This document shows, piece by piece, positions 5,749 through 5,903 of a DNA stretch of 5,903 nucleotides. The DNA lies in contig JAGGXI010000100.1 of NCBI GenBank assembly GCA_021163155.1, forward strand, positions 1 through 5,903. The letters are read 5' to 3'. Source of the DNA: Candidatus Aerophobota bacterium (GTDB lineage Bacteria; Aerophobota; Aerophobia; Aerophobales; JAGGXI01). The notes below the pieces were generated by a model. It was not told the DNA's origin. It did no database searches and worked only from the letters and a program-made list of their open reading frames with translations. Position 1 is the first letter of the stretch; each line of letters opens with the position of its first letter. The position numbers and the translations under genes are program-made.

Positions 5749-5780
5749 CTCTAATCCTCTAATCCTCTAATCCTCTAATC
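5749..5780. repeat. Octamer tandem array CTCTAATC, four units
   Basis: Four perfect head-to-tail copies of CTCTAATC. The same octamer recurs singly or in pairs after every palindromic element in the window. Confidence 0.9.
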
Positions 5781-5829
5781 CTTCTTTTTGTCCTTTAGTC
5801 CTGTTTTTTGTCCTCTAATCCTGTTTTTA

Positions 5830-5853
5830 CGCAGGCTAAAGCCTGCGGCTACC
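5830..5853 (+). repeat. Palindromic repeat element, copy 5
   Basis: Hairpin 5830-5847 and tail GGCTACC 5847-5853, identical to copy 4 at an offset of 180 bp. Confidence 0.93.
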
Positions 5854-5903
5854 GGTATCTCTTTGCCTCTAATCCTCTAACCCTGTTTTCTGTCCTTTAG
5901 TCC

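Larger units (their letters stand above)
5421..5903. other. Gene-free repeat region upstream of purB
   Basis: No ORF with family similarity, no tRNA and no rRNA was seen in these roughly 480 bp. Going away from purB, it holds a 9-bp-stem hairpin (5458-5481), three palindromic elements, ACGTCTCAC words, octamer arrays, and TTTAGTCC and CTGTTTTTTG words. The purB promoter should be here, but I could not find a convincing -35/-10 pair. Confidence 0.8.
5633..5903. repeat. 180-bp direct repeat, one full unit and a partial second
   Basis: Bases 5633-5723 match 5813-5903 with one difference (T at 5710, C at 5890). The second unit runs off the window end. Each unit carries one palindromic element and the words CTAACCCTG and TTTAGTCC. 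Confidence 0.93.

Noticed and set aside
1-5903. A new multi-gene defence or metabolic system
   Set aside because: All five genes are recognised housekeeping families with no unknown partner gene; only the repeats, the hflX start and LpxA substitutions are unusual.

Overview
The window holds five complete or nearly complete housekeeping genes, all on the minus strand. In transcription order they are purB (adenylosuccinate lyase), lpxA (UDP-GlcNAc acyltransferase), uppP (undecaprenyl-diphosphate phosphatase), hflX (ribosome-associated GTPase) and rpiB (ribose-5-phosphate isomerase B). DNA is AT-rich with many Lys/Ile codons. LpxA implies a diderm bacterium that makes lipid A. No gene fixes the phylum. 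The low GC, the loose arrangement of essential genes and the many short palindromic or wordy intergenic repeats resemble uncultured candidate-phylum genomes (Omnitrophota or Aerophobota-like), but that placement is a weak inference.

Layout: 1-316 is repeat DNA that runs into the 3' end of rpiB. rpiB (288-761) abuts hflX (762-1949, with coding similarity continuing to about 2063) and the two form one transcription unit. A consensus promoter (2100-2127) and a Shine-Dalgarno site (2070-2076) precede hflX. A head-to-head palindromic doublet (2150-2207) separates this unit from uppP (2203-3018). A 204-bp spacer with a degenerate palindrome follows, then lpxA (3223-4002), a 110-bp spacer with a 15-bp direct repeat, and purB (4113-5408). 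From 5421 to the end (about 480 bp) there is no gene, only repeats.

The genes serve purine synthesis, the lipid A first step, recycling of the C55 lipid carrier for cell-wall synthesis, ribosome rescue and the pentose phosphate pathway. Only hflX-rpiB looks like a real operon; the others are same-strand neighbours with 110-250 bp gaps. No defence system, mobile element, CRISPR array, tRNA or rRNA was seen.

The main points of interest are: (1) hflX has an ideal promoter and ribosome binding site but no recognisable start codon where one is expected; (2) a family of palindromic intergenic elements with near-identical copies on both sides of the gene block, including 187-bp and 180-bp direct repeats; (3) three of the five genes end in TAG stops that lie inside repeat or palindromic elements; (4) LpxA lacks two residues known to matter in the E. 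coli enzyme. I did not find convincing evidence of a new multi-gene system.
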